A stretch of DNA of 6,522 bases, from positions 1 through 6,522 of the forward strand of contig CANQOU010000070.1 of assembly GCA_947625565.1 (NCBI GenBank). The letters run 5' to 3'. Numbering within the stretch: position 1 is the stretch's first letter; every line of letters begins with the position of its first letter. Source of the DNA: an uncultured Clostridia bacterium. GTDB taxonomy: Bacteria; Bacillota; Clostridia; TANB77; CAG-508. Both the position numbers and the translations under genes were made by a program. Shown piece by piece: positions 1 to 6,522 of the stretch. The notes beneath the pieces were generated by a model. The model made no database searches and had not been told where the DNA came from. It saw nothing but the letters and a program-made list of their open reading frames with translations.

Positions 1-167
1 ATAAAGAAAGACAAAAATGTACATATGTATCACAATATGGTTTAGCAGGTGCAAAAGATATTTTGGATACATTAACAGAAGATGCTATAAATTGTTTAGA
101 AAGGTATGGAGAAAAAGCAACATTTCTAAAACAATTAGCAACATATATTGCAAATAGAAATAAGTAA
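1..167 (+). CDS. ispA: Polyprenyl (farnesyl) diphosphate synthase, C-terminal end only
   Basis: This is the 3' end of a gene that enters from the left edge, with 54 complete codons from position 3 to the TAA at 165-167. The visible residues are the C-terminal helices of a short-chain trans-prenyl diphosphate synthase of the IspA family. They show a K-x-TY motif near the start, then a GL..A repeat-like helix, then the ending YIANRNK, which closely resembles the YI..R(N/D)K terminus of farnesyl diphosphate synthases. The family condenses isopentenyl diphosphate with allylic diphosphates in the cytosol, using two Asp-rich motifs that lie outside this window. The chain length of the product therefore cannot be read here, and farnesyl (C15) is inferred from the resemblance to IspA. 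The stop codon lies 15 bases before the favoured uppS start, so the two genes are almost certainly co-transcribed. The product would be the direct substrate of UppS. Confidence 0.82.
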   Translation, partial: KERQKCTYVSQYGLAGAKDILDTLTEDAINCLERYGEKATFLKQLATYIANRNK

Positions 168-170
168 GGA
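166..170 (+). promoter_or_regulatory. Ribosome binding site that decides the uppS start
   Basis: AAGGA overlaps the ispA stop codon. It directly abuts the ATG at 171, leaving no spacer, but sits 12 bases before the in-frame ATG at 183. A ribosome cannot easily use a site touching the start codon, so 183 is favoured although its spacing is slightly long. The overlap with the upstream stop suggests coupled translation of ispA and uppS. Confidence 0.6.
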
Positions 171-182
171 ATGAATTTTAAT

Positions 183-893
183 ATGGATAATAAAGAAAAC
201 CTACCAGAACATATTGCTATTATAATGGATGGCAATAGAAGATGGGCAAGAGCACAGGGGAAGCCAGCAGCATTTGGACATAAAGAAGGTGCAAAAGTAT
301 TAGAAAATATTGTTAGATATGCAAATAAAATTGGAATAAAATATATTACAGCATATGCATTTTCAACAGAAAATTGGAAAAGAGCAACAGATGAAGTATC
401 AGCGCTTATGACATTATTTCAAAGCTATTTAGATGATTATTGCAAACGTGCAGATACTGAAAATATTAAAGTAAGAATTATAGGTAGTCGAGATGGACTA
501 TCTGAAAGAATGAAAAAAAGTATTGAAAAATCCATGGAAAAGACTAAGAATAATACAGGTATTGTATTTAATATAGCTTTAAACTATGGAGGCAGAGAAG
601 AACTAGTACAATCAATGAAAAAGATTGCAAGTAAAGTCAAAGAAGGAATTTTAAATCCAGAAGATATAACAGAAAAAGAAATTGAAGATAATTTATACAC
701 AGCAGGTCAGCCAGACCCAGATTTACTAATTAGAACAAGTGGAGAAATAAGATTAAGCAATTTCTTACCATGGCAACTATCTTATGCAGAATTTGTTTTT
801 ATAGAAAAAAATTGGCCAGATTTTACAGAAAAGGATTTAGACGAAGCAATAAAAATTTATCAAAATAGAACTAGAAAATTTGGAGCAAATTAA
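183..893 (+). CDS. uppS: Undecaprenyl diphosphate synthase (cis-prenyltransferase)
   Basis: The enzyme extends farnesyl diphosphate with eight isopentenyl units to C55 undecaprenyl diphosphate, the lipid carrier for peptidoglycan and other wall polymers. It is a cytosolic, membrane-associated homodimer. From the ATG at 183 the protein has 236 residues, normal for the family; the alternative ATG at 171 adds four. Visible family motifs are IIMDGNRRWA, with the Mg/diphosphate-binding Asp at residue 16, FSTENW at 60-65, and the C-terminal RTSGE-x-RLSNFLPWQ block. In that block Arg184, Arg190, Ser192 and Glu203 match the spacing of the substrate- and metal-binding residues of the E. coli enzyme (194, 200, 202, 213). 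All key residues are present, so it should be active. It follows the ispA-like gene, which would supply its substrate, and precedes cdsA, the common uppS-cdsA order. No promoter is visible between these genes. Confidence 0.96.
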   Translation: MDNKENLPEHIAIIMDGNRRWARAQGKPAAFGHKEGAKVLENIVRYANKIGIKYITAYAFSTENWKRATDEVSALMTLFQSYLDDYCKRADTENIKVRIIGSRDGLSERMKKSIEKSMEKTKNNTGIVFNIALNYGGREELVQSMKKIASKVKEGILNPEDITEKEIEDNLYTAGQPDPDLLIRTSGEIRLSNFLPWQLSYAEFVFIEKNWPDFTEKDLDEAIKIYQNRTRKFGAN

Positions 894-931
894 GATTGGA
901 TTTAAAGGAATGAAGAAAGGAGATATACTAT

Positions 932-1735
932 ATGGATATTAAAAGAATAATATCTGGATTATTAGGATTTCCACTAGTTGTTATTGTTCTTCTAATTAGC
1001 AATAAATATGTAGTAGATTTTTTACTAACGTTTGTAGCTATACTTGCAATTGATGAATATTTTAATGCAGTTTCCAAAATATGCAAACCAATTAGATGGG
1101 TAGGATATTTAAGCTGTTTTAGCATCTGCTTTATACATCTAATTCCACAAGAAAGTCTTAACATTGTTGTAACATTATCTGTACCAACAGTTATGATGAT
1201 ATTATTTTCTATTGTTATTGCAACAGATATGAAAACCACTTTTAAAGATGTTGCATATACATTTTTAGGAATTTTCTATGCAGTATTTTTTATGATGTTT
1301 GTTGCATTTATCGATGGAATGCCAGATGGAAAAATATTAATTTGGTATGCACTATTTGCAGCATGGGGTACAGATGTATGGGCTTTTTTCATAGGTATGA
1401 GATTTGGAAAACATAAATTTAGTAAAGTAAGTCCTAAAAAATCAATAGAAGGATGTATTGCAGGTACAGTTGGATCTGTTATTATGATGCTAATTTATAC
1501 TTATTTTGCAAATACATATTGGAATATGAGCTATTCTTATGCATATATTGGAATGATAGGAGTAATATTAAGTTTAATAGGACAAATAGGAGACTTCTCA
1601 GCATCTAGTATAAAGAGATATGTTGGAATTAAAGACTATAGTAACTTAATTCCAGGACATGGAGGTATGCTAGATAGGATAGACAGTTTATTGTTTTTAG
1701 CACCATTTGCATATGCATTTTTTACATTTTTATAA
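932..1735 (+). CDS. cdsA: Phosphatidate cytidylyltransferase (CDP-diacylglycerol synthase)
   Basis: CdsA makes CDP-diacylglycerol from phosphatidic acid and CTP, the branch-point precursor of phosphatidylglycerol and other anionic phospholipids. The 267-residue protein is strongly hydrophobic, with about seven or eight membrane segments, and has the usual length. The PROSITE-type CdsA signature occupies residues 225-251: it begins SSIKR, continues with KD at 234-235, then PGHGG and LDRID, and matches the pattern completely. A second conserved block, GTD...FG with SPKKSIEG at 167-174, lies just upstream. The ATG is supported by AAAGGAG at 916-922 with a nine-base spacer. The gene starts 38 bases after uppS, and its stop codon overlaps the rseP ribosome binding site, pointing to one operon. 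Confidence 0.96.
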   Translation: MDIKRIISGLLGFPLVVIVLLISNKYVVDFLLTFVAILAIDEYFNAVSKICKPIRWVGYLSCFSICFIHLIPQESLNIVVTLSVPTVMMILFSIVIATDMKTTFKDVAYTFLGIFYAVFFMMFVAFIDGMPDGKILIWYALFAAWGTDVWAFFIGMRFGKHKFSKVSPKKSIEGCIAGTVGSVIMMLIYTYFANTYWNMSYSYAYIGMIGVILSLIGQIGDFSASSIKRYVGIKDYSNLIPGHGGMLDRIDSLLFLAPFAYAFFTFL

Positions 1736-1741
1736 AGGAGG
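1734..1741 (+). promoter_or_regulatory. Strong ribosome binding site for the TTG start of rseP
   Basis: AAAGGAGG is the strongest Shine-Dalgarno match in the window and begins inside the cdsA stop codon. It lies six bases before the TTG at 1748, and no ATG or GTG in that frame lies close enough to compete. This placement makes the non-ATG start convincing. Confidence 0.85.
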
Positions 1742-1747
1742 CAACAA

Positions 1748-2998
1748 TTGATTCCATTTTTAATATCAGCACTTAAGATTATTTTTTTACTAGGCTTTTT
1801 AATATTTATACATGAAGCAGGACATCTAATAGTTGCGAAAATTTGTAAGGTAAAAGTAAATGAGTTTGCACTAGGATTCGGACCGATAATTTTTGCAAAG
1901 CAAAGAAAAGAAACCAAATATGAATTGAGACTTATTCCATTTGGTGGATTTTGTAATATGGAAGGTGAAGAAGAAAATTCAGAAGCTGAAGGTTCTTTTT
2001 CAAAAGCTAGTATTCCTAGAAGATTAGCTATAATATCAGCAGGAGCTATTGTCAATATATTTTTTGGACTAATTGTATATTTTATATTGATTTCAAGTAC
2101 AGGAAACTATATAACTAATATTGTAGACAATACAATTGAAGGATATGTAGCACAAGAAATAGGATTACAAAAAGAAGATAAAATTGTTCAAATTGGAGAC
2201 TATAAAACCAATAACAAATATGATATGAAAAAAAGCTTAGAAAAAAATAATGGTGAGGAAATAGTAATTAAGATTGAAAGACAAGGAGAATTAAAGGAAT
2301 ATAAAGTTAAGCCAACAGGAGTAGCAAGTAAGTATACAGGTATTTATTTAGATAATAATTGCAAAATTGTTACAATTGATAAAGATAGTCCAGCTGAAAA
2401 GCAAGGAATACAATCAAATGATAAAATTTTACAAATAAACCATGAAGAAATAAACGGAGATTTAGAAAAGGCAATAGGAAAAATTCAAGAAAAAGGTCAA
2501 GGAACAATATTATTAACAGTTGAAAGAGGAAAAGAAGAAGTAGAAATTGAATTAAAACCAGAGACTAAATATACCTATTATTTAGGGGTTACATTAAAAC
2601 AAGCAGAGGATACATTTGCTAATCATATAATATATGGTGGAATAGAAACAAAAGATTTTGTATTTTCAATTTTAGATAATATAAAGAAACTATTTACAGG
2701 AAAAGTTGGAACTGACCAAATGATGGGACCTGTTGGAATATCAGAAGTAGTAGCTAAAACTAATGGATTACAAGAATTTATATATATGTTAGCACTTATT
2801 TCATTATCTTTAGGTGTGACAAACTTATTACCAATACCAGCTTTGGATGGTGGTAAAATTTTAATATTGTTAATAGAAGCTATTAGAAGAAAACCAATGA
2901 AGCAAGAAACAGAAATAAAAATACAATTACTAGGATTTTCAATCCTTATGGCATTATCACTATATATAACATATCAAGATATTTTAAGAATTTTTTAA
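1748..2998 (+). CDS. rseP: Site-2 zinc metalloprotease RseP/RasP with two PDZ modules
   Basis: This is an intramembrane metalloprotease of the M50 family, which cuts transmembrane helices of anti-sigma factors and leftover signal peptides after a first cleavage outside the membrane. The 416-residue protein opens with a membrane helix containing HEAGH at 22-26 (zinc-binding His22 and His26, catalytic Glu23). The conserved PFGGFCNMEGE hairpin follows at about 64-74. The C-terminal membrane helix carries NLLPIPALDGG, with LDG at 366-368 providing the third zinc ligand. Between them lie two PDZ-like modules, at about 122-190 and 205-271, each with the 'GL/GI...DKI..I' carboxylate-loop pattern. 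Two are usual in E. coli RseP, whereas Gram-positive relatives are usually described with one. Translation starts at TTG, supported by the adjacent AAAGGAGG. It is the last gene of the unit, and its TAA forms part of the terminator stem. Its substrates here are unknown. Confidence 0.95.
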   Translation: MIPFLISALKIIFLLGFLIFIHEAGHLIVAKICKVKVNEFALGFGPIIFAKQRKETKYELRLIPFGGFCNMEGEEENSEAEGSFSKASIPRRLAIISAGAIVNIFFGLIVYFILISSTGNYITNIVDNTIEGYVAQEIGLQKEDKIVQIGDYKTNNKYDMKKSLEKNNGEEIVIKIERQGELKEYKVKPTGVASKYTGIYLDNNCKIVTIDKDSPAEKQGIQSNDKILQINHEEINGDLEKAIGKIQEKGQGTILLTVERGKEEVEIELKPETKYTYYLGVTLKQAEDTFANHIIYGGIETKDFVFSILDNIKKLFTGKVGTDQMMGPVGISEVVAKTNGLQEFIYMLALISLSLGVTNLLPIPALDGGKILILLIEAIRRKPMKQETEIKIQLLGFSILMALSLYITYQDILRIF

Positions 2999-3024
2999 AG
3001 CAAATAGTATATATTTGCTTTTTT
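2997..3024 (+). terminator. Rho-independent terminator after rseP
   Basis: A perfect 10-bp stem (2997-3006 with 3012-3021, AAAGCAAATA against TATTTGCTTT) closes a five-base loop and runs into a short U tract to 3024. The left arm includes the last two bases of the rseP stop codon. Because the stem is AT-rich, some readthrough is possible. It marks the end of the ispA-uppS-cdsA-rseP unit. Confidence 0.82.
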
Positions 3025-3043
3025 ATTGCAAATATGCTATAAT
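3015..3043 (+). promoter_or_regulatory. Extended -10 promoter for the 145-residue gene
   Basis: TATAAT at 3038-3043 is a perfect -10 hexamer, preceded by TGC (extended -10). TTGCTT at 3015-3020 is a fair -35 hexamer, separated by exactly 17 bases. The -35 lies within the right arm of the rseP terminator, so the two signals overlap. Transcription should begin near 3050, leaving a leader of about 48 bases. Confidence 0.8.
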
Positions 3044-3097
3044 ACATATGTTTTATGCAAAAATATCCTAAAATTAAATTTAATAAGGAGGAACTAT

Positions 3098-3535
3098 ATG
3101 AAACCTGAAACAGTAAAAGATTTACAAAGAATTGGATTTACAATACCAGATGCTGGAATGGAAATCCGGTTAAAGAAAAATCACAGAAAAAATTTTGGCA
3201 GTGACATTGGATTTATTGATCAAGGATTTGTTTTTAGAAAGCTTTATGGAATTAAAAATGAAAGAGTAGTATTTTATTCCAATGGTATAGGATATATGTT
3301 ACCATATTTTAATGGGATAGAAGAAATACTAAAAAATGAAGGTTATGAAAAAACAGAAAGTATACAATTATTTTTTGAAGAAAATGAAATTCCAGTTGAT
3401 AAGGAATTAGCACGAAAATGGAAAGAATTAGAAAGAATTACTGAAGAATTCAACAAAAAGTATGAAGGACATAAACATTTTTTAGAAGAAGTAGAGGAAA
3501 TACTACATATACGAAAAAAAGTACAAAATTTATGA
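3098..3535 (+). CDS. Uncharacterised 145-residue protein
   Basis: I do not recognise this protein. The ATG at 3098 is fixed by AAGGAGG at 3085-3091 with a six-base spacer. A longer in-frame version from TTG at 3026 would begin inside the promoter, so it is rejected. The product is charged and Lys/Glu-rich, has no cysteine, and shows no signal peptide or membrane segment, so it is probably cytosolic. Residues 1-75 mix basic (RLKKNHRKN at 24-32) and aromatic/glycine-rich stretches (GFIDQGFVF, FYSNGIGYMLPYF), suggesting a small beta-containing fold. Residues 100-145 look like one or two amphipathic, Glu/Lys-rich helices that could form a coiled coil. It is transcribed alone, with its own promoter and a strong terminator, between rseP and polC. 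Good signals and codon use like its neighbours support a real gene, but no function can be assigned from sequence alone. Confidence 0.85.
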   Translation: MKPETVKDLQRIGFTIPDAGMEIRLKKNHRKNFGSDIGFIDQGFVFRKLYGIKNERVVFYSNGIGYMLPYFNGIEEILKNEGYEKTESIQLFFEENEIPVDKELARKWKELERITEEFNKKYEGHKHFLEEVEEILHIRKKVQNL

Positions 3536-3542
3536 AAGGTTT

Positions 3543-3579
3543 AACATGCTATCGCTTATTTAGGATAGCATGTTTTTTT
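3543..3579 (+). terminator. Strong Rho-independent terminator before polC
   Basis: An 11-bp perfect stem (3543-3553, AACATGCTATC, with 3564-3574, GATAGCATGTT) has a ten-base loop and runs into seven consecutive T (3573-3579). It starts eight bases after the TGA of the 145-residue gene and separates it from polC. Confidence 0.93.
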
Positions 3580-3599
3580 ATAAAAAATTTCTTTGTTCG

Positions 3600-3645
3600 C
3601 TTTTTTCTTTTTTTAAAATATGCTAAAATAAAAAAAGTAAAAAAG
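3600..3645. repeat. Imperfect inverted repeat flanking the polC -10
   Basis: CTTTTTTCTTTTTTT at 3600-3614 can pair with AAAAAAAGTAAAAAAG at 3630-3645 over 15 base pairs with a single bulged T (3638). Both C residues meet G residues. The 15-base loop (3615-3629) holds the -10 element. The right arm runs into the polC ribosome binding site (AAGGAG at 3643-3648). It may reflect base composition alone. Confidence 0.45.
3617..3630 (+). promoter_or_regulatory. Extended -10 promoter for polC
   Basis: AATATGCTAAAATA contains the extended -10 TGC-TAAAAT (TAAAAT at 3624-3629). It matches 13 of 14 bases of the element at 3031-3044 in the preceding promoter. No good -35 is present: the expected position falls in a T tract (3601-3606), so the TG extension probably carries recognition. 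Transcription should start near 3636, giving a leader of only about 20 bases before the polC start. Confidence 0.6.
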
Positions 3646-3655
3646 GAGTAATATT

Positions 3656-6522
3656 ATGTCACAAATTAAAACATCAACCAAAAAAATAAAAGATATATTT
3701 TCAGATTATGAAACAAATTCAAATATATTAGATGCTACAGTTCAAGGATTAAATCTAATAAAAAAGTCTAATATTTTAGAATTGTCTATTTATTCAAACA
3801 AATATATAGAAATAAAAGACTTATGGTATTTTGAAAAATATCTAAGAGAACGTTTTCAATTTGAAAATGTAGAAATACGGAATATCATATGATGAAAATG
3901 TTAATATAAAAACAGTTCAAGAAGAATGGGAAAATATTATTTGCTATATGGCTCATAAGTATCCATTAGCAAAACCAATGCTATTACTTAAAAGTAAAAT
4001 TGATGTAAATGATAAACAAATAAATATACAAATGCATATAAAAGGCGCAGAATTTTTAAAGCTAAAAAAGACAGATAAAAGATTGCAAAAAATAATAAAG
4101 AACTTATTAGGAAAACAATATAACATAAATATAGAAGAAAAAATAAATGAAGAGGACCTTCAAAAATATGAAATGCATATTAAGGAAATTGAAGAGCAAG
4201 AATTACAAAAAACAGTAAATCAATATGAAGAGGAATCAGCTTCAAATCTAGCACAAGAAATAGAAAATGTACCAGAATCTTATGACCCAGACTATAAAAT
4301 GCCAGAATTAGAAGAACCTGAGGTTCAAGAAATAAATCAAGAATATATTATGGGAAAACCATCAAAAGCAAAAGAGAAAAAAATGAAAATAAAAGATTTA
4401 ACAGCAAATGATGGTAGAGTAACATTAGAAGGAAGAATTTTAACTTGTGAAGCAAGAGAAACAAAATCTGGTAAAGGAATGATTACATATGAACTTTATG
4501 ATGGGACAGGAACAATAGCATGTAAATCATTTACAAAAGATATAGAAGAAGGAACAGAAGTAGTAAAGAAAATTAAACAAGCAAGAGCAATAAAACTAAT
4601 AGGAAAAGCTAACTTAGATACATATATAGGTGATATAGCGATAATTGCAAATACAATTATAGGAACAGATACTGAAGTACCAAAACTACCAACAGAAATA
4701 GAAGATTCTCCTCTTATATATGGAAATACCTTAAATATTAATGAACGAATAGTAAAAATTGCAGATTTAGGAGTAGATGATGGAAAGGTAAGTATTAAAG
4801 GAGAAATTATTGGAATAGAAGAGAAAAAAGACTTAAAAGGTGGCAAAACTTTATTAAGTATTGATGTTTATGATGGAACAAGTACAATGACTTGTAAGGC
4901 ATTTGTGCAAAAAGAACAAAGTGAAAAAGTAGTAAATAAGTTACAAAAAGCAAAAGGTATACAATTAGCAGGAATGGCTCAAATGGATAGCTTCTCTAAT
5001 GAATTAACTATTATGGCAAATACAATAATATCAATAGAAGGATTAAAAAAGAATATAAGGCAAGACAATAGTGAAGTAAAAAGAGTAGAATTACATATGC
5101 ATACACAAATGAGCCAAATGGATGGTTTAATATCAGCAACAGATTTAATAAAAAGAGCTATGGACTGGGGAATGAAATCTATAGCAATAACAGATCATGG
5201 TGTTGTTCAAGCCTTTCCGGAGGCACATAAATTACTTGGAGTAGATAATCCTAATATGAAGATTATTTATGGAGTAGAAGCATATTTAGCACCAGATAAT
5301 ACAAAATCTGTGTATAATGGAAAAGCACAAAAATTAGACACAACATATTGTGTATTAGATTTAGAAACAACAGGATTTTCAGCTGTAAATGATAAAATTA
5401 CAGAAATAGGAGTAATGAAGTATAAAGCTGGAGAAGTAATTGACGAATTTAGTTGTTTTGTTAATCCAGAAAGACATATTCCAGAAAGAGTAACAGCAGT
5501 TACAAATATTACAGATGATATGGTAATGGATAGCGAAACAATAGATAAAATATTTCCTAAGTTATTAGAATTTTTAGGAGATAGTATAATTGTTGCACAC
5601 AATGCAAATTTTGATGTTGGATTTTTAAAACAAAATGCTAAAACATTAGGATATAAATTTGATTATACATACATTGATACTTTAAGTTTAGCAAAAGATT
5701 TATTTCCAGATTACAAAAAATATAAACTAGGGAAAATTGCAGAAAATTTGGGAATAAAAGTAGAAGTGGCACATCGAGCATTAGATGATGTAGATACAAC
5801 AGTAAAAGTGTTTAAAGTTATGCTAGAAATGCTAGAAAAAAGAGGTGCAAAAACTGTTGATGATATTGATAAAGTTTCAGCAGACGAAGAAGCAAAAAAA
5901 GAAGAATATAAAAAATTAAAGACATATCATGCAATTATATTAGCACAAAATTATGTAGGATTACGAAACTTATATAGATTAATATCTTTATCACATTTAG
6001 ACTATTTTTATAGAAAACCTCGTATTTTGAAAAGCTTATTAAAAAAATATTCAGAGGGACTAATTTTAGGAAGTGCTTGTGAGGCAGGAGAACTATACCA
6101 AGCAATAGAACAAGGAAAAACAGATGAAGAAATTGAAGAAATTGCACAAGAATACGACTATTTAGAAATCCAACCAATTGGTAACAATCAATTTTTAGTT
6201 AGAAATGGTATAGTAGAAAATGAAGAAAAACTAAAAGATATAAATCGTAAAATAGTTGAATTAGGAGAAAAATTAAATAAATTAGTTGTTGCAACAGGTG
6301 ACGTACACTTTATGGACCCTCAAGACGAGATATATAGAAGAATCTTAGAAGCAGGATTAAAATATGAAGATGCAGATAATCAAGCACCATTGTATTTAAG
6401 AACAACAGAAGAAATGTTAGAAGAATTCAGCTATTTAGGAGAAGAAAAGGCATATGAAGTTGTTGTAACAAATACAAATAAAATAGCTGATATGTGTGAA
6501 CAAATAAGTCCAATTTCACCAG
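3656..6522 (+). CDS. polC: DNA polymerase III alpha subunit, PolC type, 5' part, frame shift near codon 75
   Basis: PolC is the essential replicative polymerase of Firmicutes, with proofreading in the same chain. The ATG at 3656 follows AAGGAG at 3643-3648 by seven bases. Frame one runs 3656-3892; frame two (+1) is open without a stop from 3873 to the right edge. Corrected at 3878-3881, the window encodes about 955 residues. In order: N-terminal domain I (about 1-75) and II (about 76-195); an acidic linker; OB-folds at 243-335 and 366-458; PHP part 1 from 477 (His480, His482, Asp513-His514, Glu541); the inserted DEDDh exonuclease (Asp568, Glu570, Asp653, His706, Asp711); and PHP part 2 (His758, Cys808 in GSACEAGEL, Asp882 and His884 in GDVHF). 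The catalytic palm lies beyond the edge. The PHP and exonuclease residues look intact. B. subtilis PolC reaches its PHP motif about 140 residues earlier, consistent with an extra OB module here. Confidence 0.93.
3878..3892 (+). other. polC: +1 frame shift site within polC
   Basis: The first frame reads GAA-ATA-CGG-AAT-ATC-ATA and then stops at TGA 3890-3892, followed at once by a second TGA. The rest of PolC is in the +1 frame. Removing one G of the CGGA at 3878-3881 gives CGA-ATA-TCA-TAT-GAT and joins the frames as EIRISYDENVN, which fits the boundary between N-terminal domains I and II. CGA is used elsewhere in this gene. The first downstream in-frame ATG is at 3948 and has no ribosome binding site. 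A one-base insertion (error or mutation) is the simplest reading; programmed frameshifting at the rare CGG codon is possible. Confidence 0.85.
4383..5030 (+). repeat. polC: Tandem OB-fold duplication inside polC
   Basis: Two 93-codon segments, 4383-4661 and 4752-5030, encode homologous modules 123 codons apart. Both begin KI-x-DL....DG-x-V, both carry YDGT followed by CK-x-F, both have a KVV/EVV...K helix, and both end with ANTII. By hand alignment with one compensating one-residue gap, a little over a third of positions are identical. The second copy sits where the single OB domain of typical PolC lies, directly before the PHP motif. A linker of about 30 residues separates the copies. Confidence 0.85.

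Noticed and set aside
894..931. Possible promoter or terminator between uppS and cdsA
   Set aside because: The 38 bases contain the cdsA ribosome binding site but no hairpin or -10/-35 pair that stands out.
928..1239. Minus-strand open frame opposite cdsA
   Set aside because: It lies wholly within cdsA, has no ribosome binding site worth noting and resembles no protein; cdsA is firmly supported by its signature.
1636..2055. Minus-strand open frame across the cdsA-rseP junction
   Set aside because: It overlaps the most conserved parts of two certain genes and is a shadow of their codon bias.
3026..3097. Longer start (TTG) for the 145-residue protein
   Set aside because: It would place the start inside the -10 region, upstream of the likely transcript start, and the ATG at 3098 has a near-perfect ribosome binding site.
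3656..3892. Independent 78-residue gene
   Set aside because: Its sequence continues naturally into PolC domain II in the next frame, there is no ribosome binding site for a separate downstream gene, and it matches the position of the first N-terminal domain of PolC.
3533..3895. Alternative genetic code with UGA read as tryptophan
   Set aside because: Reading TGA through extends the 145-residue gene by only three codons and the first polC frame by only four, and all tryptophans in the window are TGG with no in-frame TGA.
4496..6177. Three minus-strand open frames within polC
   Set aside because: All are antisense to clearly conserved OB, exonuclease and PHP sequence; none has its own signals.
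1..6522. CRISPR arrays, insertion sequences, tRNA or rRNA genes, defence or phage genes
   Set aside because: No direct repeats with spacers, no transposase, no RNA gene sequence and no such proteins were seen; nearly all bases are in housekeeping genes.

Overview
The window is very AT-rich, and every gene is on the + strand, preceded by Shine-Dalgarno sites of the AAGGAG type. The last gene encodes a PolC-type replicative DNA polymerase, with PHP, proofreading exonuclease and OB-fold domains. That enzyme is typical of Firmicutes, so an AT-rich member of the Clostridia or a close relative is the likely source. The genus cannot be told from this sequence. All tryptophans are read from TGG and one gene ends in TGA, so the standard bacterial code applies.

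Bases 1-2998 look like one transcription unit for isoprenoid carrier, phospholipid and membrane-protease functions. It holds the 3' end of an ispA-like prenyl diphosphate synthase (1-167), uppS (183-893), cdsA (932-1735) and rseP (1748-2998). Gene spacings are short, and a hairpin-plus-U-tract terminator begins inside the rseP stop codon. IspA makes farnesyl diphosphate, UppS extends it to undecaprenyl diphosphate, CdsA makes CDP-diacylglycerol, and RseP is an intramembrane protease. All four act at or feed the membrane. The dxr, ispG and proS genes often found in this neighbourhood in Firmicutes are absent from the stretch between uppS and polC.

Bases 2999-3655 hold a small monocistronic gene (3098-3535) for a 145-residue protein that I do not recognise. 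It has its own extended -10 promoter, whose -35 hexamer lies inside the preceding terminator, and its own strong terminator at 3543-3579.

Bases 3656-6522 are polC, which runs off the right edge. Two things stand out. First, the reading frame shifts by +1 near 3878-3892, next to a CGG codon and just before tandem TGA stops; the first ~75 codons and the remaining ~880 are in different frames. Second, the protein carries two tandem, clearly homologous OB-fold modules before the PHP domain, where the PolC proteins I know have one. The frame shift is most simply a one-base indel (sequencing error or real mutation), with programmed frameshifting as a less likely alternative. The OB duplication is the more convincing biological novelty.
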